A stretch of DNA of 64,000 nucleotides from Actinomadura rudentiformis. Lineage in GTDB: Bacteria > Actinomycetota > Actinomycetes > Streptosporangiales > Streptosporangiaceae. Each line of letters starts with the position of its first letter. The first letter of the stretch is position 1. Below are positions 7,841 to 17,100 of this stretch, one piece after another. The notes under the pieces were generated by a model, which saw only the letters and a program-made list of their open reading frames with translations, made no database searches and was not told where the DNA came from. Position numbers and translations under genes: made by a program. The stretch spans positions 124,001-188,000 of the forward strand of contig NZ_WBMT01000006.1 of NCBI RefSeq assembly GCF_008923185.1, given 5' to 3'.

Positions 7841-8098
7841 ATGACGGTGCTGGAGGAATGGATCGATGCGGTCTGCCTCGAACTCGGGATCGACCGCGAC
7901 GAGGTCGACCGGGATCTGATCCTTGACCTCGCCCGCGACGTCGCGCACGGGGTGGCGCGGCCGGGCGCCCCGCTCACCGCCTACCTGCTGGGCCTGGCGG
8001 TCGGGCGCGGCACTCCGGCGCGGGACGGCGCCGCCCGGCTCACCGCGATGGCCGAGGGCTGGAAGCCCGGCTCCGGCTCTGAGGGCGGCAGCGCCTAG
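7841..8098 (+). CDS. DUF6457-family small protein
   Basis: 85 residues: LEEWIDAVCLELGIDRDEVD, then LILDLARDVAHGVARPGAPL, then TAYLLGLAVGRG. This is the pattern of DUF6457, a small helical family that occurs beside, or fused to, mobA-like genes in actinobacteria. The ATG directly follows AAGGGGGAGG. A GTG at 7811 would add 10 residues. The conserved association suggests an accessory role in molybdenum cofactor handling (inference). The C-terminus is a disordered Gly/Ser tail. Confidence 0.75.
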   Translation: MTVLEEWIDAVCLELGIDRDEVDRDLILDLARDVAHGVARPGAPLTAYLLGLAVGRGTPARDGAARLTAMAEGWKPGSGSEGGSA

Positions 8099-8108
8099 GC
8101 AGGCGGCG

Positions 8109-8330
8109 TCAGGCAGGCAGGTCGCGTTCCGCCACCGGCACGACGTCGCGCAGGAAGTCGCGGCGGTCCAGGAACGCCGACAGGCTCTCGCGGTGGTCGT
8201 CGCAGGCCAGCCAGATCTTGCGCCGGTCCGGCGTATGGATCTTCGGGTTGTTCCAGCGCAGCGCCCACACGGCGTCCGCGCGGCATCCCTTGGCCGAGCA
8301 CTGCAGTTCGTCGATGGATTCTTCGGTCAC
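8109..8330 (-). CDS. Small conserved zinc-ribbon-like protein
   Basis: 73 residues: LQCSAKGCRADAVWALRWNN near the N-terminus, then IWLACDDHRESLSAFLDRRD. The spaced Cys (C-x4-C) and the later C-x2-H look like a small zinc-binding site. It resembles short actinobacterial proteins annotated only as hypothetical. It has no signal or membrane segment. It is convergent with the DUF6457 gene, with stops 10 bases apart. Function not recognised. Confidence 0.6.
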   Translation of the reverse strand: MTEESIDELQCSAKGCRADAVWALRWNNPKIHTPDRRKIWLACDDHRESLSAFLDRRDFLRDVVPVAERDLPA

Positions 8331-8436
8331 GCCCCAACCCTGGCACAGGGTCGGCGGGCCTCCCCGCAGGGGGCACGGGAAGGCCCGCCGACGTCACACC
8401 CTGCTCGTCAGGCTTTGAGCGTCATGCCCATGAGCG

Positions 8437-8697
8437 TCATGCCTTGGCCTGGCCGCGGTAGCCGACCGGTCCCTCACCCTTGAACTGCGCCGAGCCCGAG
8501 AACCGGGCGCCGTTGTCATAGAAGGTGACCTGGGCGTTGCCGCGCGGGCTCGCCCACGAGACCTGCGTCCCGGTCTCGGGCATCTGGTCGGCGGGCACGA
8601 CCGCCTCGCGGTTCCTGATCGTGATGATCAGATCGGCGTCGTCGTGCCAGTCGGCGTTCGGGCCACCCCACTGGATCTGGGTCTTGTACGTGGCCAT
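8437..8697 (-). CDS. OAA-family lectin, single sugar-binding repeat
   Basis: 86 residues, all predicted beta strand. The start YKTQIQWGGPNADWHDDADL and the end FSGSAQFKGEGPVGYRGQA match the hallmarks of the Oscillatoria agardhii agglutinin repeat (QWGG...W..G and GEGPIGF). Characterised members carry two or four repeats of about 66 residues and bind high-mannose glycans. This protein has one. AAGGAG precedes the ATG at 8697. No signal peptide is visible, so it is either cytosolic or released by an unknown route. The sugar specificity is inferred from the family. Confidence 0.75.
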   Translation of the reverse strand: MATYKTQIQWGGPNADWHDDADLIITIRNREAVVPADQMPETGTQVSWASPRGNAQVTFYDNGARFSGSAQFKGEGPVGYRGQAKA

Positions 8698-8819
8698 GTT
8701 CGCTCCTTCCAACTGCCGCGCCTTCGGGGCGGTTTCCCCTCCTGCCTACGCCCGCCTTCGCCCGCCGACAACAGTCCTGACCGTCTTCGGTCAAACACAG
8801 GCAGTGTTCCTGTCAAGGT

Positions 8820-10181
8820 CTATGGGCGTCGGCGGCGCAGCCGCCGGGTTGCGAGCCCGGCCAGCAGCGCGACAGCGAGCACACCGGCCGCGACCACCTG
8901 GTTCTGCCGCCGGATCCGCCGCGGGATCTGGGCGTACGGCATCGTGCTGAACGAGACGAGCTCGTACCGGGAGACGTAGCGGCCCGCCGAGCGTCGTTCG
9001 ATAGCGTGCTGGGCGGCCTGTTTCAGCCGGTAGACCGGGGAGCTCACCCGGTCGCGCATCTCGATGAAGTTGTCGAGGGCCATCTCGGCGATCGCGTCGG
9101 TGTTGGCCTTGCGCCGCTCCTGGTAGAGCGAGAGAGCGCGCGCCCAGTCGCCCTCCGTCTCGCTCAGCAGCCGGTCGATCTCGATGCAGTCCTCGAACGC
9201 GCAGTTGGCGCCCTGCCCGAAGAACGGCACGATCGCGTGGGCTGCGTCGCCGAGCAGCGCGACGACGCTGCCCTGCCCGTACCGCACCCAGGGCCAGCAG
9301 CGGACGGTCACCAGCGAGCCCACCGGATTGTGCGCGAAGTCGTCGGTGAGCGCCGGCATCAGGCGGGCGGCGTCGGGATAGTGCGTCTCGAAGTGGGCCC
9401 GCACCTTGGCGGCCGTGTCGAGGGCCTCGAAGTCGGTCTTCGGCCAGAACAGCGTGCAGGTGAATGAGCGGTCGAGGTTCGGCAGCGCGATCATCATGGC
9501 GGTCCCGCGCGGCCAGATGTGCAGCGCGTCCGGGTCCAGCGCGAAGTCGCCGTCGCGCGGCGGGATGGTCAGCTCCTTGTAGCCGTGCTCGAGGAAGTCC
9601 TGGCGGTCGTCCAGAACACCGTCGGAGGCCAGAGACCGCCGCACGGCGCTGTACGCGCCGTCTCCGGCGAGCACGACGCCGGCGTGTTCGGTCACGGGCC
9701 CGTCCGGGCCCTGCATCTGGAGCAGGCCGGCATCGACGTCGACGCCCGTGACCCGCTGGGAGAACCGCACGGTCACGCCCGGCGTGGCCTCCGCCGCGTC
9801 CAGGAGCGCCTGGTTGAGCTCGGCACGGCTGATCGAGTTGATCGCCCGTTCGCCGTCGGCGCTGTAGGGCTGGAAGTTCTGCCCTGCCCCGAGCGGGTGG
9901 ACCATCCGCCCGTGCATGGGGAGTGCCCGCTTGAGGGCCTGGTCGCGCAGCCCCACGGCGTCGAGGGCCGCCAGCCCGCGGGCCGAGATGGCGAGGTTGA
10001 TGGACCGGCCGCGCTCCGGCCCGGCGACCCGCGGATCGGGCCGGCGCTCGTACAGCGTCACCTCGATGCCGCGCCGGCCCAGCAACGTCGCCAGCAGGCA
10101 TCCGGCGAGGCCGCCGCCGACGATCGCGACCCGCTCGCCGTCACCTGCCTGGAAATCCCGGGCCACAGATTCACGCGCCAT
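8820..10181 (-). CDS. kmo: Kynurenine 3-monooxygenase
   Basis: 453 residues. A group A FAD monooxygenase that hydroxylates L-kynurenine to 3-hydroxykynurenine. The FAD Rossmann motif is VAIVGGGLAGCLLATLLGRR (about 18-37), the KMO-type segment is GRSINLAISARGLAALDAVG, and the second FAD motif is LLGDAAHAIVPFFGQGANCA (about 310). The C-terminus ends in a predicted membrane helix, VVAAGVLAVALLAGLATRR plus an Arg tail, suggesting tail-anchoring at the membrane, as in eukaryotic enzymes. Its ATG lies 11 bases inside the tdo gene, so the two are translated as a coupled pair. Kynurenine formamidase and kynureninase are not in the window. Confidence 0.93.
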   Translation of the reverse strand: MARESVARDFQAGDGERVAIVGGGLAGCLLATLLGRRGIEVTLYERRPDPRVAGPERGRSINLAISARGLAALDAVGLRDQALKRALPMHGRMVHPLGAGQNFQPYSADGERAINSISRAELNQALLDAAEATPGVTVRFSQRVTGVDVDAGLLQMQGPDGPVTEHAGVVLAGDGAYSAVRRSLASDGVLDDRQDFLEHGYKELTIPPRDGDFALDPDALHIWPRGTAMMIALPNLDRSFTCTLFWPKTDFEALDTAAKVRAHFETHYPDAARLMPALTDDFAHNPVGSLVTVRCWPWVRYGQGSVVALLGDAAHAIVPFFGQGANCAFEDCIEIDRLLSETEGDWARALSLYQERRKANTDAIAEMALDNFIEMRDRVSSPVYRLKQAAQHAIERRSAGRYVSRYELVSFSTMPYAQIPRRIRRQNQVVAAGVLAVALLAGLATRRLRRRRP

Positions 10182-10974
10182 GGACGGGGGCCTCCTCGAT
10201 CTGCGAGCGGACCTCCCAGAGATCCGGGAAGGCGGGTCTGAACAGGGTCGAGCGCAGGTAGTCGGCGCCCGCCGAGCCGCCCGTGCCCACCTTGGCCCCG
10301 ATGGTGCGTTCCACCATCTTGACGTGCCGGTAGCGCCACTCCTGGATGCCCTCGTCCACGTCCACCAGGGCCTCGCACACCTCGGCGGCCGGCCCGTTCT
10401 CGTCGGCGTAGACCTTGAGCAGCGCGCGCTGCACGTCCTCGTCCGGCAGCCACGGCGCGCGCGGGTCCCGGCTGAGCGCGGCGTCCGGCACATCGAAGCC
10501 CTGGAGCCGCAGATAGCGCAGCAGCGAGTCGAACAGCGAACGCCGCGAAACGGCGGCCTGCAGCCGCTCGTCGCCCCGCAGATCCGACGCGGGGAACTCG
10601 CGGCGCCCCAGCACGGCCTCCAGCTCGCGGAACTGTGCGGACTGGAAGCCGCTGGAGGAGCCCAGCGCGTCCCGGAACGACGCGAACTGGCGGGGCGTCA
10701 TCGTCTCGAGGACGTCCAGCTGACCGACGACCGTCTTGAGGATCTTGGCGATCCGCCGGGCCGTGTGCAGCGCACCCGCGCTGTTGTCCTCCTCCAGCCG
10801 CCGTTGCAGCAGCGCCGCCTCGTGCAGGAGCTGCTTGAACCACAGCTCGTAGACCTGATGGATGATCACGAACAGCAGCTCGTCGTGCGCGCCGGTGCGC
10901 GGCTCCTGACACGACAGCAAGCGGTCGAGCCGCAGATAACCGCCGTAGGTGACGTCCTCGGCCTGGTCGCCCAT
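10171..10974 (-). CDS. kynA: Tryptophan 2,3-dioxygenase
   Basis: 267 residues. A heme enzyme that opens the indole ring of L-tryptophan to N-formylkynurenine, the first kynurenine-pathway step. The signatures are TYGGYLRLDRLLSCQ, HDELLFVIIHQVYELWFKQL (substrate-side His), LGSSSGFQSAQFRELEAVLG, and RHVKMVERTIGAKVGTGGSA with the heme-ligand His and the substrate-binding GTGGS. GGGGAGG lies 7 bases before the ATG. It overlaps kmo by 11 bases. Together they give 3-hydroxykynurenine, a precursor for NAD or for 3-hydroxyanthranilate-derived secondary metabolites. Confidence 0.95.
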   Translation of the reverse strand: MGDQAEDVTYGGYLRLDRLLSCQEPRTGAHDELLFVIIHQVYELWFKQLLHEAALLQRRLEEDNSAGALHTARRIAKILKTVVGQLDVLETMTPRQFASFRDALGSSSGFQSAQFRELEAVLGRREFPASDLRGDERLQAAVSRRSLFDSLLRYLRLQGFDVPDAALSRDPRAPWLPDEDVQRALLKVYADENGPAAEVCEALVDVDEGIQEWRYRHVKMVERTIGAKVGTGGSAGADYLRSTLFRPAFPDLWEVRSQIEEAPVHGA

Positions 10975-11218
10975 CGCCGTACCTCCCCGTCCCTGGCGCG
11001 GCCACGACACTGTGACCGAATCATCACCATAGGACCGGCACAAAGGTACATACCCGGGGCGGGGGAGGCTCAGCGAGGCCTGCTCCCGGGCCGTTCGACG
11101 CCGGGGAGTGTCGCTGCGGCCACTGAACGGGGGAAATACGGACCGGCTCACTCTTCCTCTGAAGTGGAAGACGGGCAGAATACGGAGAAGGGTCGGCTGT
11201 TCGTGGGAGGGGCGCGCG

Positions 11219-12313
11219 ATGGCCTCACACTTGGATTTCACGGCCATCCGGAAGGACTTCGACGCTTTCTCGAGGCGCATCAACGCGTCCCGGACGGCGC
11301 CGACGCTCGAAATGGCGTTGATCGAGCTGGAGAACGCCGAAGAGGAGCTCCGGGTCTGCACGGAGGAGATCGAACGGCTGGCGTACTCCAAGGGCGACAC
11401 CGACCTGCAGCGGGAGTTCATGAGCCGCGCGTTCCAGGAATTGCCGTCGCCCGCCTTCGTGCTCGACGACTCCGGTGTGATCCGCGGGCTCAACCGCCGG
11501 GGCGCCGAATTCCTCGGCGTCACCGCCGTCCACGCCGTGGGCAAGCCCTTCGCGGTCTTCGTCGAGTCGCCGTGGCGGGCGACGTTCCGCTGCGAGCTCG
11601 CCGACGTGCTGCGCGAGGGCCGCCCGGGGTCGCTCGTCGGCCGGGTGGGTCCGCGGAACTGCGGCACGCCGCCCCTCGAACTGCGGCTGGCGCGGATCTC
11701 CCTGGACGACGAGCGGCCGGTCGTCCTGATCACGCTGGACATCTTCGCGAGCCAGGCCAGCCACCATGACATCGTGGCGGAGGCGGCCCAGTTGCGCCGG
11801 CTCGACATCATGGGGCGGATGACCCGGCTCCTCCTCGGCGCGCCGGCGGTCTCCGGGCCGGCCCTGCTGGGCGACGCCGTGGCTCTGCTGGCCGACGAGT
11901 GCTGCGACTTCGCCGTGATCGACCTGGCCCGCGGAGGGGTGCTCCGCAGGGCCGTCGTGGCCGGTCCGGTGGGCACGCCGGATGAACCGGACGGCGTGGT
12001 GACCTGCCGCGCCCTGGAGCGGCTGGATCCCGACGGCTCCCCGGTCGCGCGGACCATCGTCGAGACCGGTGAGTCCATGCTGCACATCCCGGTGTGGGAG
12101 GAAGGGGTGCTCGGAGGGGGCCACAACGGTCACGCCGTGCCCAAGGAGCTGAACGCGGCGTTCGCAGCCGGCGTCGCGCTGCGCGACGAGACGGCCGGTC
12201 AGCTCGGCGTGCTTCTCCTGATCAGGAAGCCGGACCGGCCGGCCTTCACGCTCACCGACCTCGCCCTGTACGAGGAACTCGGCGTGCACATCGGACTGGC
12301 GCTCAAACGCTGA
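11219..12313 (+). CDS. PAS-GAF domain protein without an output domain
   Basis: 364 residues. An N-terminal helical segment with coiled-coil character (LEMALIELENAEEELRVCTE) leads to a PAS domain (about 75-180: LPSPAFVLDDSGVIRGLNRR, GAEFLGVTAVHAVGKPFAVF). A GAF domain (about 200-364) ends LALYEELGVHIGLALKR. No kinase, phosphatase, cyclase or DNA-binding region follows. GGGAGG precedes the ATG. In actinomycetes such PAS-GAF modules usually carry a PP2C/SpoIIE phosphatase, so this may be a truncated relative or a stand-alone sensor working through protein contacts. It is divergent from the tdo-kmo pair. Confidence 0.7.
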   Translation: MASHLDFTAIRKDFDAFSRRINASRTAPTLEMALIELENAEEELRVCTEEIERLAYSKGDTDLQREFMSRAFQELPSPAFVLDDSGVIRGLNRRGAEFLGVTAVHAVGKPFAVFVESPWRATFRCELADVLREGRPGSLVGRVGPRNCGTPPLELRLARISLDDERPVVLITLDIFASQASHHDIVAEAAQLRRLDIMGRMTRLLLGAPAVSGPALLGDAVALLADECCDFAVIDLARGGVLRRAVVAGPVGTPDEPDGVVTCRALERLDPDGSPVARTIVETGESMLHIPVWEEGVLGGGHNGHAVPKELNAAFAAGVALRDETAGQLGVLLLIRKPDRPAFTLTDLALYEELGVHIGLALKR

Positions 12314-12384
12314 GCCCGGCGGGGCCGGCCACGGCGCCGGCGCTAGCCTTCGAACAGAATTCGGTTCGATGCTGGGAGGCCGGG

Positions 12385-13488
12385 ATGACCGGAGTCGTCA
12401 GGGAGTTCGTGGGTTTGCCGTCGCCGCTCATCGGCAGGGCGGGCGCGGGCGGCCACCCGTGCCAGGGCGTCTATCACCGGCCTGCGGGGGCGCCCCCGCG
12501 GACCGCGTTCATCGCCACGCACTACAACATCGACTTCTCGGAGCATTACCTCGCTTCCTACCTGGCCGAACGCGGGCACGGCTTCCTCGGCTGGAACACC
12601 CGGTTCCGCGGCGCGGAGGCGTACTTCCTGCTCGATCACGCGCTGGCCGAGATCGGCGTCGGCGTGCGGTGGCTCCGGGAGCAGGCCGGCGCCGAACGCG
12701 TGGTGCTGCTCGGCAACTCCGGGGGCGGCTCGCTCATGGCCGCCTACCAGTCCCAGGCGGTCGAGCCGAACGTGACGCCGGTCGCCGGGATGCGGCCCGT
12801 ACCCGCGATCGAGGACCTGCCCGCCGGGGACCTGTTCGTCGCCCTGGCCGCGCACTCGGGCCGGCCCGAGGTCCTCACCGCCTGGATGGACCCCTCGATC
12901 ACCGATGAGACCGACGCGCTCTCAGTGGATCCGGCGCTCGACCCGTTCAATCCGGAGAACGGCCCGCCCTACAGTGCCGGGTTCCAGGAGCGCTACCGCG
13001 CCGCACAGCGCGCTCGCAACGAGCGGATCACCGACTGGGCACTCGAACGCCTTGCCGCGCTCAAGGGCACCCGCGCCCGCGACCAGCTCTTCAACCTCCA
13101 CCGCACCTGGGCCGACCTGCGCATGATCGACCCCTCCATCGAGCCGTCGGACCGCAGGCCGAACTGGTGCTACCAGGGCGAACCTGTCAAGGCCAACTAC
13201 GGTGTCTTCGGCATCGGCGCGCTGTGCACGCTGCGCACCTGGCTGTCGATGTGGAGCCTGCGCACGTCCCAGTGCGTCGCGGCGCCGCACCTCCGGCGCA
13301 TCACCGTCCCGTCGCTGGTGATCCACGCGACCGCGGACGAGTGCGTGTACGGCAGCGACGCCCAGGCCGTCCACGGAGCCCTGGCGGCCCAGGACAAGAG
13401 CCTGGAGTTCATCAAGGACGAGCACTACTTCCGTGAGTCCCGTCCCCAGGTCGCCGATCTCATCGACGCCTGGGTGCGCGAACGCTGA
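12385..13488 (+). CDS. Alpha/beta hydrolase family protein
   Basis: 367 residues. The nucleophile elbow is LLGNSGGGSLMAAYQ (Ser in GNSGGG). A conserved early segment is TAFIATHYNIDFSEHYLASY, and the late triad region is VPSLVIHATADECVYGSDAQ followed by DEHYFRES with the likely catalytic His. A long insertion (about 130-290) holds the cap, with a Trp-rich stretch (RTWLSMWSLRTSQC). It looks like a less-studied hydrolase group related to esterases and peptidases. The substrate is unknown. The ATG follows GGGAGGCCGGG. Fifty-eight bases separate its stop from that of the convergent marR. Confidence 0.75.
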   Translation: MTGVVREFVGLPSPLIGRAGAGGHPCQGVYHRPAGAPPRTAFIATHYNIDFSEHYLASYLAERGHGFLGWNTRFRGAEAYFLLDHALAEIGVGVRWLREQAGAERVVLLGNSGGGSLMAAYQSQAVEPNVTPVAGMRPVPAIEDLPAGDLFVALAAHSGRPEVLTAWMDPSITDETDALSVDPALDPFNPENGPPYSAGFQERYRAAQRARNERITDWALERLAALKGTRARDQLFNLHRTWADLRMIDPSIEPSDRRPNWCYQGEPVKANYGVFGIGALCTLRTWLSMWSLRTSQCVAAPHLRRITVPSLVIHATADECVYGSDAQAVHGALAAQDKSLEFIKDEHYFRESRPQVADLIDAWVRER

Positions 13489-13509
13489 GCCATCAGCCTC
13501 CTTAGCCTT

Positions 13510-13551
13510 GTCAGCCTCCTCAGGACCGCCAGGCTCGTCAGCCTCCTCAGG
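13510..13551. repeat. 15-bp direct repeat between convergent genes
   Basis: GTCAGCCTCCTCAGG occurs at 13510-13524 and again at 13537-13551, with a degenerate third copy (ATCAGCCTCCTTAG) just upstream near 13493. The second copy runs into the 3' end of marR. It is probably a small slippage-type duplication in the gap between the hydrolase and marR. Confidence 0.6.
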
Positions 13552-14074
13552 CAGGCGAATCCTCAGGCTGCGGCTCGACCTCGCCCACGGCGACGCGGAC
13601 CGCGCGCAGGGCCGCGGTGAGGCCGGTGGCCTGCTCGGAGGTCACGTCCGGAAGCCCGAACGACGCCTCGTGGAGGGCCTCCGTCGCCTCCTCCGCGAGC
13701 TCGCGCCCGGCGGGGGTGATCTCGGCGAGCACGATCCGGCGGTCGTCGGGGGAGGGGCTGCGCCGCACGAGCCCGCGCTGCTCCAGCCGGCCGATCACGT
13801 TGGTCACCGAGGCCGGATGCACCATCAGGCGGACCCCCATCTTCCCCATGGGCAGGGCGCCCGACCGGGTGAAGGCGAGCAGCCGCAGGGCCTCGTACGC
13901 CGCGAAGGTGAGGCCGTGCGGCTTGAGGACCGCCTCGATCCGGCTCAGCAGCAGCTGCTGGACGCGCATGACCGAGGTGACGGCGGCCATGCGGTCGGCG
14001 TGCTCGGGCCAGCGGGCGCTCCACTGGTGGTGGGCTTCGGCGATGGGATCGAGGGAATTGACTGAGTCGGCCAC
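13547..14074 (-). CDS. MarR-family transcriptional regulator
   Basis: 175 residues with a winged helix-turn-helix: VLKPHGLTFAAYEALRLLAF, the recognition region MVHPASVTNVIGRLEQRGLV, and the wing RRSPSPDDRRIVLAEITPAG. It is divergent from the fused mutase gene icmF. The 50-base gap contains a perfect palindrome (14090-14106), so it probably represses icmF and itself, relieved by an acyl-CoA or related ligand (inference). An adjacent marR is a common arrangement beside icmF in actinomycetes. Confidence 0.9.
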   Translation of the reverse strand: MADSVNSLDPIAEAHHQWSARWPEHADRMAAVTSVMRVQQLLLSRIEAVLKPHGLTFAAYEALRLLAFTRSGALPMGKMGVRLMVHPASVTNVIGRLEQRGLVRRSPSPDDRRIVLAEITPAGRELAEEATEALHEASFGLPDVTSEQATGLTAALRAVRVAVGEVEPQPEDSPA

Positions 14075-14089
14075 GACGAATTACTTTAG

Positions 14090-14106
14090 CTTCCAAATAT
14101 TGGAAG
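14090..14106. promoter_or_regulatory. Palindromic MarR operator upstream of icmF
   Basis: CTTCCAA (14090-14096), then ATA, then TTGGAAG (14100-14106): a perfect 17-bp palindrome with a 3-base centre in the 50-bp gap between divergent marR and icmF. The AT-rich sequence is striking in this GC-rich region and fits a MarR dimer site. Confidence 0.75.
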
Positions 14107-14124
14107 TCCAAGGGTGGGGTTCTG

Positions 14125-17100
14125 ATGCATGTCCCGGTGAATCCGGTGCGGTTCGTGACGGCGGCCGCGCTGTTCGACGGCCACGACGCGGCCATCAACA
14201 TCATGCGGCGCATCCTGCAGTCCCAGGGCGCCGAGGTGGTGCATCTGGGGCATGACCGCTCGGTCCAGGCCGTCGTCGACGCGGTCCTGGAGGAGGACGC
14301 CCAGGGTGTGGCGATCAGCTCCTACCAGGGCGGTCACGTCGAGTACTTCGAGTACCTGGCCAAGTCCCTGGCCGAGGCCGGGGCGGGGCAGGTCCAGATC
14401 TTCGGCGGGGGCGGCGGCGTGATCGTGGCCGAGGAGATCGCCCGGCTCGCGGCGGCCGGGGTCCGGATCTTCTCGCCGGAGGACGGCCAGCGGCTCGGCC
14501 TGCCCGGCATGATCAACGAACTGGTCCGCGACTGCGATGTCGATCTTGCGGCAGAGCCGGTCCCCTCCGACGCGGTGCTGGCGGGCGACCGGCGCGCGCT
14601 CGCCCGTGCCATCACCTGCCTCCAGGCGGGCAGGCTGCCCGAGGCCGACCGGCAGGCGATCGCCGAGGCGGCCGGGCGGCGGCGCATCCCGGTGCTCGGC
14701 ATCACCGGCACCGGCGGTTCCGGCAAGTCGTCCCTCACCGACGAGCTGGTGCGGCGGCTGCGCGTGGACCAGCAGGACAAGCTGCGCGTCGCGGTGCTCG
14801 CGGTCGACCCGACCCGCCGCCGTGGCGGCGGCGCGCTGCTGGGCGACCGCATCCGCATGAACGCGCTTGACGGGGACCACGTCTTCTTCCGCTCGATGGC
14901 CACCCGCGGCGCCCGCGAGCTGCCCGACAACATCGAGTCGGTGATCGAGGCCTGCAAGGCCGCCGGCTACGACCTGGTGATCCTGGAGACGCCCGGGATC
15001 GGCCAGGGCGACGCGGCGATCGTCTCGCTCGCCGACGTCTCGCTGTACGTCATGACGCCCGAGTTCGGCGCCGCCTCCCAGCTCGAGAAGATCGACATGC
15101 TCGACTTCGCCGACGTGGTGGCGATCAACAAGTTCGAGCGGCGGGGCGCGGCGGACGCGCTGCGGGACGTGTCCAGGCAGCTCATCCGCAACCGCGAGGC
15201 GTTCGGCGCCAAGCCCGAGGACATGCCGGTCTTCGGCACGAGTGCCGCCACGTTCAACGACGACGGCGTGACCGCGCTCTACCAGCACCTGATCGGCCTG
15301 CTGGGCATCGAGCCGGGGGTGCTGCCCGAGACCACGACCAAGGTCTCCACCGGCGCGGCCCAGATCATCCCGCCCGCGCGCGTGCGCTACCTGTCCGGCA
15401 TCGCCGAGACCGTGCGGGGCTACCACGCCGAGACGCAGAAGCAGATCGAGGCGGTCCGGCGCGTACAGCGCCTGGCCGAGGTCCGCGCCGAGCTGACCGA
15501 GACGGCCGAGGTCGACGGCCTGCTGGAGGCGGCACGCCGGGATGTGACCCCGGAGAACGCCGACCTGGTCGAGGGCTGGCCCGCCGTCGTCGAGTCCTAC
15601 TCCGGTGACGAGCAGGTCGTGAAGATCCGCGACCGGGAGTTGCGCACCGCGCTCACCCGCGAGTCGCTGTCCGGCAGCCGCATCCCGCGCGTCGCGCTGC
15701 CCCGCTACACCGACCACGGCGAGCTGCTGCGCTTCCTGCGCGCGGAGAACCTGCCCGGCCGCTTCCCGTTCACCGCGGGCGTCTTCCCGTTCAAGCGCGA
15801 CAACGAGGACCCGGCGCGCATGTTCGCGGGCGAGGGCGACCCGTTCCGCACCAACCGCCGCTTCAAGCTGCTGTCGGAGGGGCAGCCCGCGACCCGGCTG
15901 TCCACCGCGTTCGACTCGGTAACGCTCTACGGCCGCGACCCCGACGAGCGGCCCGACGTCTACGGCAAGGTCGGCACGTCGGGCGTCTCGATCGCGACGC
16001 TCGACGACATGAAGGCGCTGTACGACGGGTTCGACCTGGCGAGCCCCACCACCTCCGTGTCGATGACGATCAACGGCCCCGCGCCGACGATCCTGGCGTT
16101 CTTCCTCAACACCGCCATGGACCAGGGCCTCGACGCCTTCCGGGAGGACAAGGGCCGGGAGCCCACCGCCGAGGAGGCCGCCGAGATCCGTGCGCGCGTG
16201 CTCTCCACCGTGCGCGGCACCGTCCAGGCCGACATCCTCAAGGAGGACCAGGGGCAGAACACCTGCATCTTCTCCACCGAGTTCTCGCTGCGGATGATGG
16301 GCGACATCCAGGAGTGGTTCATCGCCAACAAGGTCCGCAACTTCTACTCGGTCTCGATCTCCGGCTACCACATCGCCGAGGCCGGGGCGAACCCCATCAG
16401 CCAGCTCGCGTTCACGCTGGCCAACGGGTTCACCTACGTCGAGTCCTACCTGGCCCGCGGCATGGACATCGACGACTTCGCGCCCAACCTCTCGTTCTTC
16501 TTCTCCAACGGCATGGACCCCGAATACAGCGTGCTCGGCCGCGTGGCCAGGCGCATCTGGGCCGTGGCGATGCGGGAGCGGTACGGGGCCAACGAGCGCA
16601 GCCAGAAGCTGAAGTACCACGTGCAGACGTCCGGGCGGTCGCTGCACGCGCAGGAGATGAACTTCAACGACATCCGCACCACGCTGCAGGCCCTGATCGC
16701 CATCTACGACAACTGCAACAGCCTGCACACCAACGCCTTCGACGAGGCGGTCACCACGCCCACCGCCGAGTCGGTTCGCCGCGCGCTGGCCATCCAGCTC
16801 ATCATCAACCGCGAGTGGGGCCTCGCGATGAACGAGAACCCGCTGCAGGGGTCGTTCATCATCGACGAGCTGACCGACCTGGTCGAGGAGGCGGTGCTCA
16901 CCGAGTTCGACCGGATCAGCGAGCGCGGGGGAGTGCTGGGCGCGATGGAGACCGGCTACCAGCGCGGCCGGATCCAGGACGAGTCGATGTTGTACGAGCA
17001 GCGCAAGCACGACGGGGCGCTGCCCATCATCGGCGTCAACACCTTCCGCAACCCGAACGGCGACGAGGAGGCGGGCAAACCGCTGGAGCTCGCCCGGGCC

